From assembly GCF_012396315.1 (NCBI RefSeq), contig NZ_JAAXPF010000001.1:62001-126000 (forward strand): 64,000 bases of DNA, given 5' to 3'. Made by a program: the position numbers and the translations under genes. Source of the stretch: Corynebacterium mucifaciens. GTDB taxonomy: Bacteria; Actinomycetota; Actinomycetes; Mycobacteriales; Mycobacteriaceae. The notes beneath the pieces were generated by a model. That model saw only the letters and a program-made list of their open reading frames with translations. It had not been told where the DNA came from and did no database searches. Below are positions 62,612 through 64,000 of this stretch, piece by piece (position 1 is the stretch's first letter; every line of letters starts with the position of its first letter).

Positions 62612-63948
62612 GCGGGGCGGCTCCTTGTGGTGGTCAGCGAAATCAGGCCCAGCACGATAATCCAGCCGGTCAGCGTGGCAAGGCCCAGACGGTATTCAGG
62701 CAGAATACCCATAAGCACGAGCACGGTGGCGAAGAAGGCGATGCACACCCAGTTGGCCACCGGGTAGAACGGCGCAGGAAACGTCTCGCTCGTTTCGTGT
62801 TTGCGGAAGTTCAGGTGGGAGATGCAAATGCCCGCCCACGTGATCAACTCGGTGCCCACAATGATGGCCAGCAGGACCGCGAAAATCTTGCCTTCGAAGA
62901 AATAGTTCAGGATGACCACGATGCCCATGAGCGCCGCGTCGAACAGCAGCGCCCTCGTGGGCAGCCCCTTCGCGCTGGTTGCGGCGAAGGCCCGCGGTGC
63001 TTGGCCGTTGCGGGCCAGGTCGCGCAGCATCCGCGCGCCGGAATACGTCATGGTGTTGAGCACGGAGAACACCGCCACCACGATCACGACGTTGAGGGCC
63101 GTAGCGGCGGGGCCGAAGCCCACGCCGGTGAGTACGCGGATGAACGGGCTTTCGTTACTCTCCTGTTCGTTCCACGGCGCAAGCAGCACAATCGTGCCGA
63201 TGCCGCCCAGGTAGAACACGAGGATGCGCCACACCACCGAGTTCACCGCGCGCGGAATCGCGGTAGTCGGGTTGTCCGCCTCGCCCGCCGCGGTACCCAC
63301 GGACATGATGCCGCCGAAGGTAAACGTCACCGCCACCAGCGCGAAGAGTACGCCGGTCACGCCGTTGGGCATGAACCCCCCGTGCTCGGTGATGTTGGTC
63401 AGCCCGATCGCCGGTTCGGGCCCGATGCCCACGACAAGGGCAAACCCGAGCACGATCATGAGCACCAGCGCGGCCACCTTGACCAGGGACAGCCAGTACT
63501 CCGTTTCCGCGAACACCCGCACGTTCAGCAGGTTTAGCCCCACCACCAAAAGCAGCGTGATCAGCGCGGTGAGCCAATGCGGCAGGCCCGGGAACCAGTA
63601 ATCCATGAACGTACCCATCGCGGTCAGCTCCAGCATGCCCACCACGACGGTGGTGAACCACCAGTTCCAGCCGGTGATGAAGCCCGCGGCGGGGGAGATG
63701 TACTCGCGCGAGTACGCCGCGAACGAGCCGGATACTGGGTGCTCCACGGCCATCTCCCCGAGCATGCGCATGAGGAGGTACACAATCGCGCCGACGATGG
63801 CGAAGGAGATTAGCACCGCCGGCCCGGCGTACTGGATCGAGCCCGCGGAGCCCAAAAACAGGCCCGTGCCTATCGACGAGCCAAAGGCAATCATCATCAA
63901 CTGGCGGCTTTTCACGCCCCGCTTGAGGCCCTGGTCTGTAAGGCTCAC
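62608..63948 (-). CDS. Amino acid permease, APC/AAT family
   Basis: 446 residues, 12 membrane helices. AAT-family features: LKRGVKSRQLMMIAFGSSIGTGLFLGSA (core GSSIGTGLF), PVSGSFAAYSREYISPAAGFITGWNWWF, and FTFGGIMSVGTAAGEADNP. These are AroP/GabP-like proton symporters. GTG 63948 with AGGAAA about eight bases upstream. First gene of permease-aminotransferase-MFS. Confidence 0.94.
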   Translation of the reverse strand: MSLTDQGLKRGVKSRQLMMIAFGSSIGTGLFLGSAGSIQYAGPAVLISFAIVGAIVYLLMRMLGEMAVEHPVSGSFAAYSREYISPAAGFITGWNWWFTTVVVGMLELTAMGTFMDYWFPGLPHWLTALITLLLVVGLNLLNVRVFAETEYWLSLVKVAALVLMIVLGFALVVGIGPEPAIGLTNITEHGGFMPNGVTGVLFALVAVTFTFGGIMSVGTAAGEADNPTTAIPRAVNSVVWRILVFYLGGIGTIVLLAPWNEQESNESPFIRVLTGVGFGPAATALNVVIVVAVFSVLNTMTYSGARMLRDLARNGQAPRAFAATSAKGLPTRALLFDAALMGIVVILNYFFEGKIFAVLLAIIVGTELITWAGICISHLNFRKHETSETFPAPFYPVANWVCIAFFATVLVLMGILPEYRLGLATLTGWIIVLGLISLTTTRSRPA

Positions 63949-64000
63949 GTTAATTTCCTGTCGGGGGTCGGGAGGTGGTGCGGGACATGCCGCGGTACTC

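Overview
The window is a 64 kb piece of a high-GC actinobacterial chromosome, almost certainly a Corynebacterium. The main reasons are a BetP-type osmosensory carrier with both cytoplasmic tails, an Rpf2-type resuscitation factor, a protein O-mannosyltransferase, the Glp/GlpR pair, and a GapB-type dehydrogenase with a long N-terminal extension. Many genes have a TANNNT -10 hexamer ending 6-8 bases before the start codon, so leaderless mRNAs seem common. Coding density is very high. No gene-free stretch reaches 300 bases. There are no rRNA genes, insertion sequences, prophage or CRISPR array, and there is one tRNA.

Layout. 1-7 kb: the end of mogA, a small conserved ORF, the minus-strand run fthC-SAF protein-mscL, then galU-glp-rimJ and glpR (precursor supply plus a cell-division scaffold), and tRNA-Ala. 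7-16 kb: a CDF-like membrane protein, the glycosylase Tag, DoxX plus a zinc-finger membrane protein, pmt and rsmI back to back, betP and metG. 16-24 kb: an esterase pair, tatD, and the housekeeping run rpf2-ksgA-ispE, followed by an exonuclease-domain protein and an ABC-F ATPase. 24.1-32.9 kb: an ABM monooxygenase, then the most coherent accessory block. It holds a plus-strand NRAMP-like transporter, a YcsI-family protein and a GlgC-like nucleotidyltransferase, facing a minus-strand pxpA-pxpBC-biotin carboxylase operon. A frameshifted DUF222/HNH gene lies between them. Together these look like a 5-oxoproline use module. 33-38 kb: PPK2, AAG-type glycosylase, HAD phosphatase, 3-hydroxyisobutyryl-CoA hydrolase-like protein, and an exported membrane-anchored MINPP-type phosphatase with a PHO-box-like promoter. 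38-43 kb: gapB, then a two-gene cassette that looks like sulfoquinovosyl-diacylglycerol synthesis (SQD1-like plus SqdX-like), and an alcohol dehydrogenase. 43-47.5 kb: two unknown proteins, an MMPL transporter-TetR operon with a 42-bp palindromic operator, and a 61-aa small-protein gene with its own promoter and terminator. 47.5-56 kb: DASS transporter, YihY-type protein, SDR, a bioA-bioD-patatin operon and prfC. 56-64 kb: an FMN reductase, two pth paralogs around a nitronate monooxygenase and an FAH-family enzyme, rplY, and an amino-acid permease-aminotransferase-MFS operon.

Start codons were chosen from Shine-Dalgarno sequences, from -10 hexamers at leaderless spacing, and from where family homology begins. 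Most very long open frames opposite real genes are high-GC shadows and were left out.
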